DNA of 32,385 bases from Myxococcales bacterium. Its GTDB lineage: Bacteria > Myxococcota_A > Polyangia > Polyangiales > SLQV01. Of this stretch, positions 9,115-18,900 are shown one piece after another. Under the pieces are notes generated by a model that made no database searches, was not told the origin of the DNA, and saw only the letters and a program-made list of their open reading frames with translations. The first letter of the stretch is position 1. Every line of letters begins with the position of its first letter. Location of the stretch: contig SLQV01000216.1 of assembly GCA_007131285.1 (NCBI GenBank), forward strand, positions 1-32,385, read 5' to 3'. Made by a program: the position numbers and the translations under genes.

Positions 9115-10397
9115 AGACATCGGCCGTCGCTTCAACGAGTTGCGCAAGCCCGGGGCAAGTTTTTTGCCGAAGCACCCAAGCGCCTAGCTGCCATCATGAC
9201 CGAATAGTATTGCGCAGTTTAGCCAGAAAACCCATCGGACATGAACATTTCTTCGGTCTTCGTGATATTTCCCGCTAACACCCTACAGGATCCCGATTTC
9301 ACGGCAAGCGCCCAGGTCTATACAGAGGCGCTCCCAGCATGGTTTTGCCTCTTGAGCGCCTCAGCGAATCGTCACATCTCCGGCGCCCCTCTACAACCCT
9401 TGGGGGCACTAACTGGGCCATGCGTGAGCTATTAAGCACGAATGAGCGTGGAAGTCGGATCGTAACTGTTCAGGGGGCATTTTACACGCATGCCCCGGGG
9501 TTTTCGGGAGTGAATCCCGCAAACCCTCCCCCAAAAACCTAAAGCCGGCAAGCGGGTCCCCAACGCCCACTTGCTTCTTTCCGCAGCGTTTTTGCTTTCT
9601 GGACCCCCTGAACGGTTACGTCGGATCTAAACACTTATTCTTTGCAGATGCTTTAGAGCGGGTGGACTTGGTCGTGTATATGTGCTGTTCAGGCCCCCGC
9701 TACGGATGGCGGCCGCGAGTACGATCGTGCGGTCTTTGTCCTGGGTCTCGATGCGTTCTCCCAGCATCGGCATGAGATAGGGCAAGAGCTTGAGTGACTC
9801 TCCCATCGGGCATTAGACGGAGTAGCGGTCATGCCGTCCACATCGGCCAGCACCCGTTGCCGGTTGCCTCGATTTTTTCTCCCTAAGAGCGCCTCTGCAA
9901 TCGATTGCGCCATCCGTAAGCGCGTGCGACCGCGCACTCACCCGCATGCGCTGCAATGCCCCCACCGCCGGGTTAGCCTCACGCGCCCGCATGCGATGTC
10001 CCAGGACCGATGCGCCTTGGGCGCGTCGCATCATCACCGCTGCTGGGAGCGCCCCTCTTTCCAGGTGACGCTCCCGCGGGCGTACCTAGCGTAGCTGAGC
10101 GCGCGACCGCGACATCGAGAAGCTGGTGACACCGGTAGATAGAGCGAGCACCAGTGACCTAAGCCGTATCAGTGCCGGGTTCACATCTTCTGCCACGAAC
10201 CCGCTGGCACCCAACTGGCACCGAAACGTTGATGTGTAGCGAGGGCCCTGAGTGGTGGCACGAGGAACTCAGCCAGTTGGGTGCATACGCCCGCGAAAGC
10301 TTCGGGGACGTCATCGCTGCCAGTACGTCTGACAAAGGCGGCCCTCTGCTTGGTAGCCTGTGGCGAATCGTAGAACGCAGGTGAAGTGCGTCTGCCA

Positions 10398-10449
10398 CTA
10401 GAGACAAAATACCAGAACTTGGCGCTAAGTGCTGGTATTTTGTCTCTAG
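10398..10449. repeat. Perfect 18-bp inverted repeat with 16-nt loop
   Basis: The left arm CTAGAGACAAAATACCAG (10398-10415) and right arm CTGGTATTTTGTCTCTAG (10432-10449) are exact reverse complements. The loop can extend the hairpin by about six more pairs, one of them G-U, after one mismatch. The arms are AT-rich compared with the surrounding sequence, and there is no U-tract, so it is not a classical intrinsic terminator. It could be abutting insertion-sequence ends, a MITE-like remnant, a structured RNA or a protein-binding site. Confidence 0.85.
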
Positions 10450-10544
10450 AACACTGCGAACCTGGCTCCCGTTTTTATTAAGACCTGATTTGTGGAGGAG
10501 CCGTCAGGAACCATCCCAGGGGCGCCACTCCTGATTTGCGCTGC

Positions 10545-10566
10545 ATGTTTCGGCCCGCCGAAACAT
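10545..10566. repeat. Short perfect hairpin, 9-bp arms, 4-nt loop
   Basis: ATGTTTCGG and CCGAAACAT flank CCCG. It sits in the gene-free stretch about 100 bp after the larger hairpin. No poly-T run follows, so its function is unknown. Confidence 0.6.
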
Positions 10567-11326
10567 CCGGTCCGCGCTGCGAGCGGCTCATTCGAGACGA
10601 TACCGCCCGAGCCCGCCACATTCGGAAGTGTCTCGGCACGCAGGCGCGATGACCAACGGGCCTCAGCGCCATCCACGCAACGTCTCCGCCTTCCGCACTA
10701 CTGCCTGCCTTCCTCCTGCGCCGGAAGGGGATGGCCCGAATTATCTCACCAATCGATTCCGGCACGCCCCCATACGCCTGCGACCGCTATGTCCATGAGT
10801 GGGCTCCTGAGGAATACACTGCCCCACGGCTACAAGTCTTGAGTCTTCCCGTGCTTCCGGGAGGCTCTGTTAGGCGGGGCACACTTTCGTCCGGTCACAG
10901 CGTAAAGAATTCGGAGCGGCGGGTCCTTGTTCGGAGCGACCCGGGCGCCGCGTACCGTAAGCCTCCCCAATAAGACTGGGGCGGTGGCATCGCCGCCTTT
11001 CTCACCACGCAATCGAGGTAGACGGTCACGAAGCGAAGCTTTCGCAAGCGTTTTGCAGGATAGCTATGGGAGAACGAGTGCGCGGCGAAGACGCGGGTAG
11101 CCATCGTTGATGGTTGGGTCGATCCGCCACACAGTATCGAGAGTCCAACTGTGTTGATAAAGGCCCCGTCCCCGCCAGGCTTTCGGAACAGACGGGGGTG
11201 CGTTAAATGGGGCGCATTCGCTTGCCCTGCACGTACTCGCCACGCCCGTTGGTCGCGAGGCTGCGCGGCTAGCGTGCATGAATACGGTGGGTAGGCAATG
11301 TGGCCGGCACGCCTTAGACTGAGTGC

Positions 11327-12574
11327 ATGAACTTAGTGACATATGGACTTGAAGGGCGTTGGCGCGGGGCCATCGCGTCGGTGATGGCGGCTGGATTTCT
11401 GGTCAGCGCTTGTGGCGAGGACAATACGCTGCCTGAACCGCCGCCGAGCGCAGATGAACCAAACGTCAGTGATACGACGCGCGTTGAACTCGAGCGCGTC
11501 TACCCGAACCTTACCTTCAACCAGCCACTCGCCCTGATTGCCGGTCCGGGCCCCAATGATGCGCTCTATGTGCTTGAGCGCCCGGGGCGGATCTGGCGCT
11601 TGTCCGACGCAGCGCCCACCGAGGAGACCGCCCGCACAGAAGTGGCAGACGCACGCGACCTCGTCGATTCGGGCCCTGGCGAGGGTGGCTTGCTGGGTCT
11701 TGCGTTCGCGCCGGACTTCGACGACACACGTGAGCTTTATTTATCTTTTACTGAGACCGTGGACGGGCAGCTCAAATCGGCTGTGGCGCGGTACATCATG
11801 CGCGACGACTGGACCGTCGACCTCGATACCCGGGTGACCATCCTGAGCGTCGATCAACCCGCCGGCAACCATAACGGCGGACAGGTCGCGTTCGGCCCCG
11901 ATGCGCTGCTCTACATCAGCCTGGGCGACGGCGGCGGCGCTGGGGACCCCTTCAACCAAGGCCAGGATCCAAGCACGATTCTGGGCACGCTGCTGCGCAT
12001 CGATGTGCGGGCATCCACCCGCGGCGACGCTCCGTACATCATTCCGGAAGCGAACCCCTTCGCTGACGGCAGCGACGGCGCGCCGGAGGTCTACGCATAC
12101 GGCCTACGCAATGTGTGGCGTTTTTCCTTCGACGAGGACGGGACGCTTTGGGCCGCCGACGTTGGTCAGAATGCCGTCGAGGAGATCAACCACATCGCTC
12201 CTGGCGCCAACTACGGCTGGCCCATCAAAGAAGGCACTCGGTGCTTTGCCTCTGACCCTTGCGATGACCCGGGTCTCACCGACCCCGTATTCGAATACGG
12301 TCACGCGGCAGGCGACCGCTCGATCACCGGCGGCTACACCTACCGCGGAGAAGCCGTTCCATCCCTGCGCGGTCGCTACGTCTTCGGGGATTTCGTATCC
12401 GGTCGCATCTGGGCGCTAAGCAGCCAGGCGCCCTACACGGCCACGCAAGTCGCCAGCAACACCGAAACCGATCTGGCCATCAGCGCCTTCGGCCAGACCC
12501 ACGACGGCGAGCTACGCGTGGTCGACTTTGCTAGCGGCTCTCTCTACCGCTTCACCGAAACCCTCATCCGTTGA
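11327..12574 (+). CDS. Glucose/sorbosone-dehydrogenase-type (PQQ-dependent sugar dehydrogenase family) lipoprotein
   Basis: The product has 415 residues. A signal peptide ends in the lipobox LVSAC (Cys29), giving an outer-envelope lipoprotein. The six-bladed propeller family is shown by QPLALIAGPG (66-75), GEGGLLGLAFAPDF (118-131), the hallmark NHNGGQVAFGPDALLYISLGD (181-201), GTLLRIDV (220-227), ADVGQNAVEEIN and ANYGWPIKEG. His182 sits where soluble glucose dehydrogenase has its catalytic His (NHQGGRL). Family members oxidise aldose sugars using PQQ, while some HHIP-like relatives are not enzymes. Two cysteines (TRCFASDPC) probably form a disulfide. The ribosome binding site is weak. The next gene is convergent and 23 bp away. 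The substrate is not predictable. Confidence 0.9.
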   Translation: MNLVTYGLEGRWRGAIASVMAAGFLVSACGEDNTLPEPPPSADEPNVSDTTRVELERVYPNLTFNQPLALIAGPGPNDALYVLERPGRIWRLSDAAPTEETARTEVADARDLVDSGPGEGGLLGLAFAPDFDDTRELYLSFTETVDGQLKSAVARYIMRDDWTVDLDTRVTILSVDQPAGNHNGGQVAFGPDALLYISLGDGGGAGDPFNQGQDPSTILGTLLRIDVRASTRGDAPYIIPEANPFADGSDGAPEVYAYGLRNVWRFSFDEDGTLWAADVGQNAVEEINHIAPGANYGWPIKEGTRCFASDPCDDPGLTDPVFEYGHAAGDRSITGGYTYRGEAVPSLRGRYVFGDFVSGRIWALSSQAPYTATQVASNTETDLAISAFGQTHDGELRVVDFASGSLYRFTETLIR

Positions 12575-12597
12575 CGTTAGGGAGGACGCGCCGGGGG

Positions 12598-13788
12598 TCA
12601 GTGGAGGAGGTGGTAGGTAGCTAGGCCAACGAAGGTAGCTAGGGCGTAACCGAGGGCACCGCAGAGGGTGGCGGGGGCGATGAGGTCGCGCCAGCCCTGG
12701 CTTGCGGCGAAGGCGGCGGCAGTGGCGGGGCCGCCGCAGTTGGCGTTCGAGGCAACGCATAGCTCGCGCACGTCGAGACGCAGCGCATAGCCGGCGCCGC
12801 CGACCACCGCGACGTGCACGACCAAGAGCACCAACAGGAAACCCAGCACAGCGGGACCGATGCTGAGTGCGGCGCTGACGCTCGCGCTTGCGCCAATCGT
12901 GACGAAGATCATGCTCATCAACAGGGTGCCTACCGGCTCGATGTGGCGGTTGTCGGCAACGAAGCGCGGCACCGCCGTGCCAAGCGCAAGCGCCGCCAGC
13001 GTTGTCCACACGATGGCGGCACCGGTGAAGGGGATGGCGAAAGCGAGCGCCGAACCAAGCGCGCATACGGCGCCGCCCGTGAGAAGCGCCCACACGAAAT
13101 CGACTGCGCGTTCGCTCAGGCCACCGAGGGGAAGCGGTGTGCATGTTGCGCCCTCTGCGCCGGGGGACCCGAACGCCCTGCGGGCGTCTACGGCGGCAAG
13201 TGCCGGCGAAGCCTTTGCGCTACGTGATGCCATCCGGCGCCCGAAGAGCAGGAGGAGCGATGAGCTGCGCGATAGCAGGAGCAAGAGCACGAAGTAGCCG
13301 GCCATGACAAGGTTATCGGCGGCGAGCATTCCAGCCTGTAGGGCGGGTGGTATGTCTGTTTCGAGTGCCGCTGCGGTGGATACAAAGTTCACCGAACCGC
13401 CGATGTACGAAGCGGCAAAGATACCCGTGAGTGCCGCTGCATGGTCTAGCGAGGCAAAGAGCGCGTATGCAGTGACGGCGCCTAGCCACGTTCCGACGGC
13501 ACCCAAGGCGAACGCCAGCGCCAACCTCCCAGAATAACGTACGATACGCGGCAGGTGGGCACGGACGAGCAAGAGCGCGAGCCCCACGCGCAACCCCTGA
13601 TCCCACACGAGGTCGTAGGCCGGCGTCGCATGCGGCAATACGTGGAGCGCAGCGAGCGCAAGCCCGGCAATGATGGCGAGCACCGGCCCACTGAGCCATC
13701 GCCCGAAATGCGTCGCACCGAGGCGCTGGCTCACCCAGGCCGTTGCCAGCAGTGCAGTGAGCACAACTGCAGTCTCTACAGTACGCAT
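12598..13788 (-). CDS. DUF819-family multi-pass membrane protein
   Basis: The product has 396 residues and about ten hydrophobic helices. Recognisable family features are the N-terminal helices with GPVLAIIAGLALA, the segment GIFAASYIGGSVNFVSTA with its conserved glycines and asparagine, AADNLVMAGYFVLLLLL, and a C-terminal half that repeats the fold and ends in CVASNANCGGPATAAAFA (read as LCVASNANCGGPATAAAFAA). A cytoplasmic linker near residues 190-225 separates the halves. The family (YjcL-like) resembles transporters with an internal repeat, but no substrate is established. It converges on the dehydrogenase-type lipoprotein gene and is probably transcribed alone. ATG 13788 has no strong ribosome binding site but is the only sensible start before the first helix. 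Confidence 0.85.
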   Translation of the reverse strand: MRTVETAVVLTALLATAWVSQRLGATHFGRWLSGPVLAIIAGLALAALHVLPHATPAYDLVWDQGLRVGLALLLVRAHLPRIVRYSGRLALAFALGAVGTWLGAVTAYALFASLDHAAALTGIFAASYIGGSVNFVSTAAALETDIPPALQAGMLAADNLVMAGYFVLLLLLSRSSSLLLLFGRRMASRSAKASPALAAVDARRAFGSPGAEGATCTPLPLGGLSERAVDFVWALLTGGAVCALGSALAFAIPFTGAAIVWTTLAALALGTAVPRFVADNRHIEPVGTLLMSMIFVTIGASASVSAALSIGPAVLGFLLVLLVVHVAVVGGAGYALRLDVRELCVASNANCGGPATAAAFAASQGWRDLIAPATLCGALGYALATFVGLATYHLLH

Positions 13789-14079
13789 GGATGGGCACCA
13801 GCATACCTCGGTGTGAAGCGACGTGACGCGCGTTCGCAGATTGAAGCGCCACCACAGCGGCGCAATCCGAGCGCTGGCTTCGGAACATGCAGGATGCTCG
13901 ACAAGGCTGCACGAAGTGCCGAGAGCGTGACGACCTCAGAGTCGGCGTAGTCCCGAGAATCCGCACACGGAACCTCCTAAGTGACGCGCGACGCGTGCAG
14001 GCCACCTGTTTGGGTCTCTTCAGCAGACCGGTATGGTGCGTGGTGGACCGGGGGCGGGACATGCCTCAGTGTTCGTGCG

Positions 14080-15060
14080 GTGGCGGTTCCACTGAAGGCG
14101 CACTTGATTTGGCTGGGGCCCGGGTTTCCTTGGTTGCACTACGTTGCGGTACGCTCGGCAGCGGAACGCGGGGGATTCGAGCAGGTCGTGCTGCACTACA
14201 CTGACGACCTCAGCGCGATGCCGTGGTTCAGGGCGCTTGCGGACGTGCCCCGCGTCGAGTGCCGTAAGCTTGATGAAGCCGCACTTTTGCAGCGCGCGGG
14301 ACCAGACCTTGCACCCAAGCTTGCCCAGCTTTGGCCTCTCATCACGCGGGGCGCTCAGCGCGCGGATGTGCTGCGCACCGTCCTGCTTTACGCGGAGGGC
14401 GGCGTATATCTCGATATTGACACGGTGAGTGTGGCCTCGTTTGAAGCGCTCTGTGCCAGCGAAAGTGCGGGTTTCGTGGGCGAAGAACCCATCTGCTATC
14501 CGCAAGCCGTTAAACGTTCGCGCCATCCTTGGGTGCGCGGCGTTGCGCTCGGGCGGGCGCTTGTGCGTACGCTCTGTCGCCGGGCCCCTGGAGGCTGGAA
14601 AGCCTTCCGTCGCTTGCAGCACGCCTACCCCCACGCGGCCAACCAGGCCGTCTTGGGCGCGGCGCCGCAAGCTGCTTTCCTGCGTGCGGCGCTTGAGGCG
14701 ATAGCCGCGACGTCACCCGAAACCCTCAAGAACCGCTGCGTGCTCGGGCCGCACGTTATCCAACGGCTTCTGGCGGCGGGAGGCTCACATCTGCCGCGAG
14801 TGCTACCCCCCGCGTTCTTCTATCCGCTGCCGCCAGAGATTTCAGCGCATTGGTTCAGGGAGCGCACGCACGGTGGCCTCGCGGAGGTTCTCACACCCGA
14901 GACCCGCGTCGTCCACTGGTACGCGTCCGTGCGCACGCGCCATCTCGTCGACAGCATCGACCCGACGTGGGTCCGAGCTCACGCCAAGACCCAGCTGATT
15001 AGTGCCCTGACACTGCCCTTTGCCGACCCACCCGCGATATCAGCAGGAGGAAGTTGGTGA
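14080..15060 (+). CDS. GT32-type glycosyltransferase with DXD motif
   Basis: The N-terminal KAHLIWLGPGFPW is the usual opening of the sugar-binding DXD glycosyltransferases. The middle holds RGAQRADVLRTVLLYAEGG followed by YLDIDTV, where the two Asp bind metal and nucleotide sugar. Downstream HPWVRGVALGRALV and a VHWYASV segment fit the family. It should be cytoplasmic, transferring a sugar to a glycan or lipid acceptor. The frame is open back to a GTG at 13981 (359 codons), but those 33 residues look unconserved, so GTG 14080 is preferred (326 residues); no ribosome binding site settles it. No other glycan genes are adjacent, so the acceptor is unknown. Confidence 0.85.
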   Translation: MAVPLKAHLIWLGPGFPWLHYVAVRSAAERGGFEQVVLHYTDDLSAMPWFRALADVPRVECRKLDEAALLQRAGPDLAPKLAQLWPLITRGAQRADVLRTVLLYAEGGVYLDIDTVSVASFEALCASESAGFVGEEPICYPQAVKRSRHPWVRGVALGRALVRTLCRRAPGGWKAFRRLQHAYPHAANQAVLGAAPQAAFLRAALEAIAATSPETLKNRCVLGPHVIQRLLAAGGSHLPRVLPPAFFYPLPPEISAHWFRERTHGGLAEVLTPETRVVHWYASVRTRHLVDSIDPTWVRAHAKTQLISALTLPFADPPAISAGGSW

Positions 15061-15139
15061 CTTGGGACACCGCCTTAGAGGTGGGATTGTCGACAGGTAT
15101 CTGAGTTAGGCTTCTCAGAAAGTGAGCGAGAACTCAACG

Positions 15140-15991
15140 CTAAGCAGTAGGCGATGACAGTTGTTCAGAGGGCAGGTTCAGGGCGCGGCGTAGGCGGGTG
15201 CGGAGCTTGACGCCGACGTAGGCTAGCGGGTTGGTGCTTTGCGTGAGCGTGCCGAGGGCCGAGCAGAGGCTTGGTTGCTTTGTACTGTTTGCACGGGCAT
15301 CACCCGGTGGGCCTTCGCCCAGGCCTACAAGCGGCACAGCGTAGCGTTTTGCGGTCTGCGCGAGATGGCCCGAGTGGACGCCCAACCTAGATTGTACCTC
15401 GCGGAGGGCAATGTAGCGTGGATGCGCTGGTGCCAAGGCATCACACGTTGCTTTGGCGTAGAGGAGCGTCAGGTGGAGCGCCGAGGGCAGGACGTATGCC
15501 GGGACGGCGAAGAGGTGCGGTGCCACCTCCGCCTCTTCCCAAAGAGCGCGCTCAAGCTTGCGGAAGCGGCCGTAGTGGAAGGCTTTGCGGTGCACATCGA
15601 CGGTGAGCCCCGAAGGCAGCGTCCAGGACGACTCTTGGTGATGCAAGCCTCTAAGGCGCCCGCCTAGCGCGCGCGCTAGCAAGCATTGCGCGTCAGGATA
15701 GCTTTCGGGCTGAACGAGGACGTCGAGGTCCGCGAGCTTCCAAGGCAACGTGCCGCATTGTCTCAGAATCACGGCGCCCTTGATGGGCAGCACCGCAATG
15801 CCCGCCTGCACAAAGGCAACAAGGACATCATCGACTAGCGCGTTGATCTCGGCGTTGCGCAAAAGGTCGGCGAGCGAATCTCCCGCCAGCGCGCGGCTGG
15901 AAGCGGACAGGTTAGCTTGGGACGCTGTTGCGGGGGGCATGCCCCCCGGCGAGAGGCTGCGCGCAGCCCCATGCGACGCCTCGATACTCAA
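15140..15991 (-). CDS. Nucleotidyltransferase-fold protein (NTP_transf_5-like)
   Basis: The product has up to 283 residues. The core has LPIKGAVILRQCG, then WKLADLDVLVQPE with the paired Asp of the nucleotidyltransferase fold, and TVDVHRKAFH supplying the third acidic residue. This matches the uncharacterised nucleotidyltransferase family often found with polysaccharide or peptide biosynthesis genes. The frame begins at a TTG (15991) that overlaps the TGA of the LigA-SctR frame (TTGA), suggesting translational coupling. An alternative ATG at 15940 has a G-rich stretch just upstream and would remove 17 residues that look unconserved. The C-terminal 80 residues show no known motif. Substrate unknown. 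Confidence 0.75.
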   Translation of the reverse strand: MSIEASHGAARSLSPGGMPPATASQANLSASSRALAGDSLADLLRNAEINALVDDVLVAFVQAGIAVLPIKGAVILRQCGTLPWKLADLDVLVQPESYPDAQCLLARALGGRLRGLHHQESSWTLPSGLTVDVHRKAFHYGRFRKLERALWEEAEVAPHLFAVPAYVLPSALHLTLLYAKATCDALAPAHPRYIALREVQSRLGVHSGHLAQTAKRYAVPLVGLGEGPPGDARANSTKQPSLCSALGTLTQSTNPLAYVGVKLRTRLRRALNLPSEQLSSPTA

Positions 15992-18900
15992 AATGTGTAG
16001 CCCCGAATCAGGGCGTCAAAAAGACGGGTGAAGCCGTTGACTGAGACGAAAAGCAGCAGCTTCAGCGGCAAGGTCACGGTGGCTAGCGTCAGGCCTTGCC
16101 AGCCCAGCAGGGCGACGAGCAGGGCTGCGCTGATGTCCAGCAGCAAGAAGGGCAGCAGCAACCAGATACCGAGGCGCAGTGCCTCGTCGAGTTCCGTCAG
16201 GATGAAGGCCAGGGCATCCGGCCAGATCCCGTCAAACAGGGCGAGGTAGCCGGAAAGCGGGCCCTTGACCGCAGCGGCAGCGAAGGGCGCGTTAGGCGCC
16301 TCGCTGGCGTGGGTGCGGCTCGAGGCCTCAGCGCGCTGCGCGAACTCCGGGGTTCTCGCCGAGAACCGCCAGGGCGCGGCATCGTTGGCCGCTAGCTCCG
16401 AACGGGCTTCGGCACCGGCGGGCGGCGCTTCCGCTGGCTTAGCCTGTGGCCCAGCATCTGGCCGGTCCGCATCTGGCCGGTCCACCGCGGTGCCTCCGGG
16501 TACTTGGGCAGCAGCGTCTCGCGCACGGGTCGCCGCTTTCGCACGCAGATTGGTACGCAGCTCAGCGGCGAAGGCCTGCTTGTCGGGCTGAGCGTTGAGG
16601 CGCCAGAAAGCCTGCCAGCGTTCGAGCACGGACTCGGTCGCGTTATCTCTCGTTGATGACGCGGCCTCTGGCCTAGGCTCAAGCTGCTCGATGGTCGCTC
16701 CGAGCAGCGGCCGCATCGCGATGACCGTAAGCAGCAACGCGAGTGCGGTGACCAGCGTTGCCGACGGCACGCCCGCCAGACCGAAAGCTGAACGCAGTAG
16801 GCTCAGCAGTATCGATGTCTTGGCGAAACTCGTCAGCAGCACGAAACCCAAGCTCACAGCCACTAAGGCGTAGATGCCGCCACGGGACCCGAGGCTATCG
16901 AGCCCCGTCCCAGCAACGTCCTCCGCGTAGAGTTGGGCAGGCATCAAAAGCGTCGCCAAACCTCCGCAAGCAAGTGCGAGAGAGGCCGTCAACAAGCCTC
17001 CGGTGCTCGCCAGGGGGGGCTCATCTTCGGTCACATTGTCAGCCGGCACGGTGCCATTCGGCTGGGTGTCACTCGGCACAGTCTCACCCGCGAGTAGCTG
17101 CCGCAGGCCAGCCTCGTCGAGGAGCTTGGTGCCGAGGCTGAGAGCGCTCTCGCGTTTGCGCGCGCCCACGCCTTCGCCGCAGACGAGGTAGGTGGTGTCG
17201 CGGCGGACGCGGTCGTGAATCATGCCGCCGGCTTGCACGATGCGCTCGTGCACGACCTTGCGGCTCTCGCTGAGCGTGCCGGTGACGCAGAAGGTCAGGC
17301 CCGAGAGGGCCCCCGAAAGCCCCCCTGTGGCCGCTCTCTGCGCGCCGATGCCAAGGCGTGCAAGCGTCCGCACCACCTCTCTGTGTCCCTCATCGGCCAT
17401 AAAGTGCGCCACCGCCTGCGCAATCTTCGGACCTACCCCGTGAACTTCCGCCAAGCTAACTTCGAGGCGCTCGGGCTCGGTGTCCGCCAGGGCCTGCATA
17501 TTCGGCAATGCGGACGCGATGCGCGTGGCCGCCACCTTGCCCACGTGGGGGATGCCGAGCGCCGCCAGCGCATCCTCGAAGGGCCGGTCCGCTTTGGCGC
17601 GCTCGATGCTCGCCAGCAGCCTGTCCACACTAAGCGCCCCGAGCCCTTCGAGCGCAACGAGCGCGTCACGATGCTGAGCAAGAAAGAAGAGGTCATCGAG
17701 CTTGGTGACGAAGCCGAGGTCGACGAGCTTCTCCGCAAGCACGCGGCCTAGGCCCTCAAGGTCGAGCGCCCCGCGCCGCCCGACATACCAGAGCAACGCC
17801 TTGAGGCGCCCGGGGCAGGCCCGGTTAAGGCAGCGCAGCACCACCGCATCGCCCGCGCGCTCGGGCACCGAGCCGCAGGCCGGGCAGGTGGTGGGCTCTT
17901 TGACGGGCTGGCTTTCGGGCGGTCGCGCAGCCAGGTCTACGCCGAGAATATGGGGGATGATCTCGCCCGCCTTTTCCACCAGCACACGGTCGCCCGGGCG
18001 GATATCGCGCTCGGCGAGAAGTTTGTAGTTGTGCAGGGTCGCTCGCGACACGACGGTGCCACTCAATGGAATCGGCGAGAGGTGCGCAAGGGGCGTGAGC
18101 GCGCCGGTGCGCCCGACGTCGCAGGCGATCGAGCGCACTGTCGTGTAGCCCTGTTCAGCGGTGTACTTGAAAGCGATAGCCCAGCGCGGTGCGCGCGACG
18201 TCGCCCCTGCCACTTGGCGCAAGGCTCGGACGTCGAGCTTGATGACAGCACCGTCGGTTTCGTAGGGTAGCTCGGCGCGTATCCCATCGAGGGCGGTGAT
18301 GGCGGCGGCGATCTCTTCGTAGCCGCGGCAGCGCCGCACCCAAGGCTGAACGGGCAACCCTAGCACCGCGAGACGCTCCAGCGTTTCACTTTGGCTCCGC
18401 GCGATGGGCTGCAGGCACTCGTAAGCCAGAAAACGAAGCGGGCGCTCAGCGACCTCCGCGGGGTCGAGCAGCCGCAAACTGCCCGCCGCCGCGTTACGCG
18501 GGTTAGCGAAGAGTGCCTCGCCTTGTTCGGCCCGTCGCACGTTGACGCGCTCTAGCGCTGTGCGCTCGATGTAGACCTCGCCGCGCACGACGATGTCGAG
18601 CGTTTCGGGCAGGGTGAGCGGCAGCGAACGCATCGTGCGCGCGCTCGCCGTGACATCTTCACCGATGGCGCCGTCGCCGCGGGTCAGCGCCAGGCTCAGG
18701 CGCCCCGCGACGTAATGGACCTCCAGGCTAACCCCATCGACTTTAGGCTCGACGATGTACTCGAGCGCGCCACTAACGCTGAGCAGCTTGCGCAAGCGTT
18801 CATCGAAGTCCGCCACATCCTCGACGCCGAAGGCGTTGTCGAGCGAGTACATGCGCTCGGGGTGCGCCACGCGCCGCAGCCCACCGCTGACCGGCGCACC

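Larger units (their letters stand above)
9107..11326. other. 2.2-kb stretch without a convincing gene
   Basis: Several open frames of 60-95 codons exist on both strands, but none has a recognisable domain, a good ribosome binding site or a signal peptide, and they overlap each other. Imperfect inverted repeats occur at 9548-9574 (arms GCAAGCGGG and CCCACTTGC) and perfect ones at 10398-10449 and 10545-10566. A few minus-strand peptides between 10450 and 11100 have the arginine- and proline-rich look of products called from repeated non-coding sequence. It could be a decayed mobile or accessory region, a UTR, or carry small RNAs; I cannot decide between these. Confidence 0.5.

Noticed and set aside
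9689-10037. Minus-strand short frames suggesting a decayed integrase or transposase
   Set aside because: Pieces such as RIETQDKDRTIVLAAAIRSG look protein-like, but I could not link them to any family, and stops break the frames.
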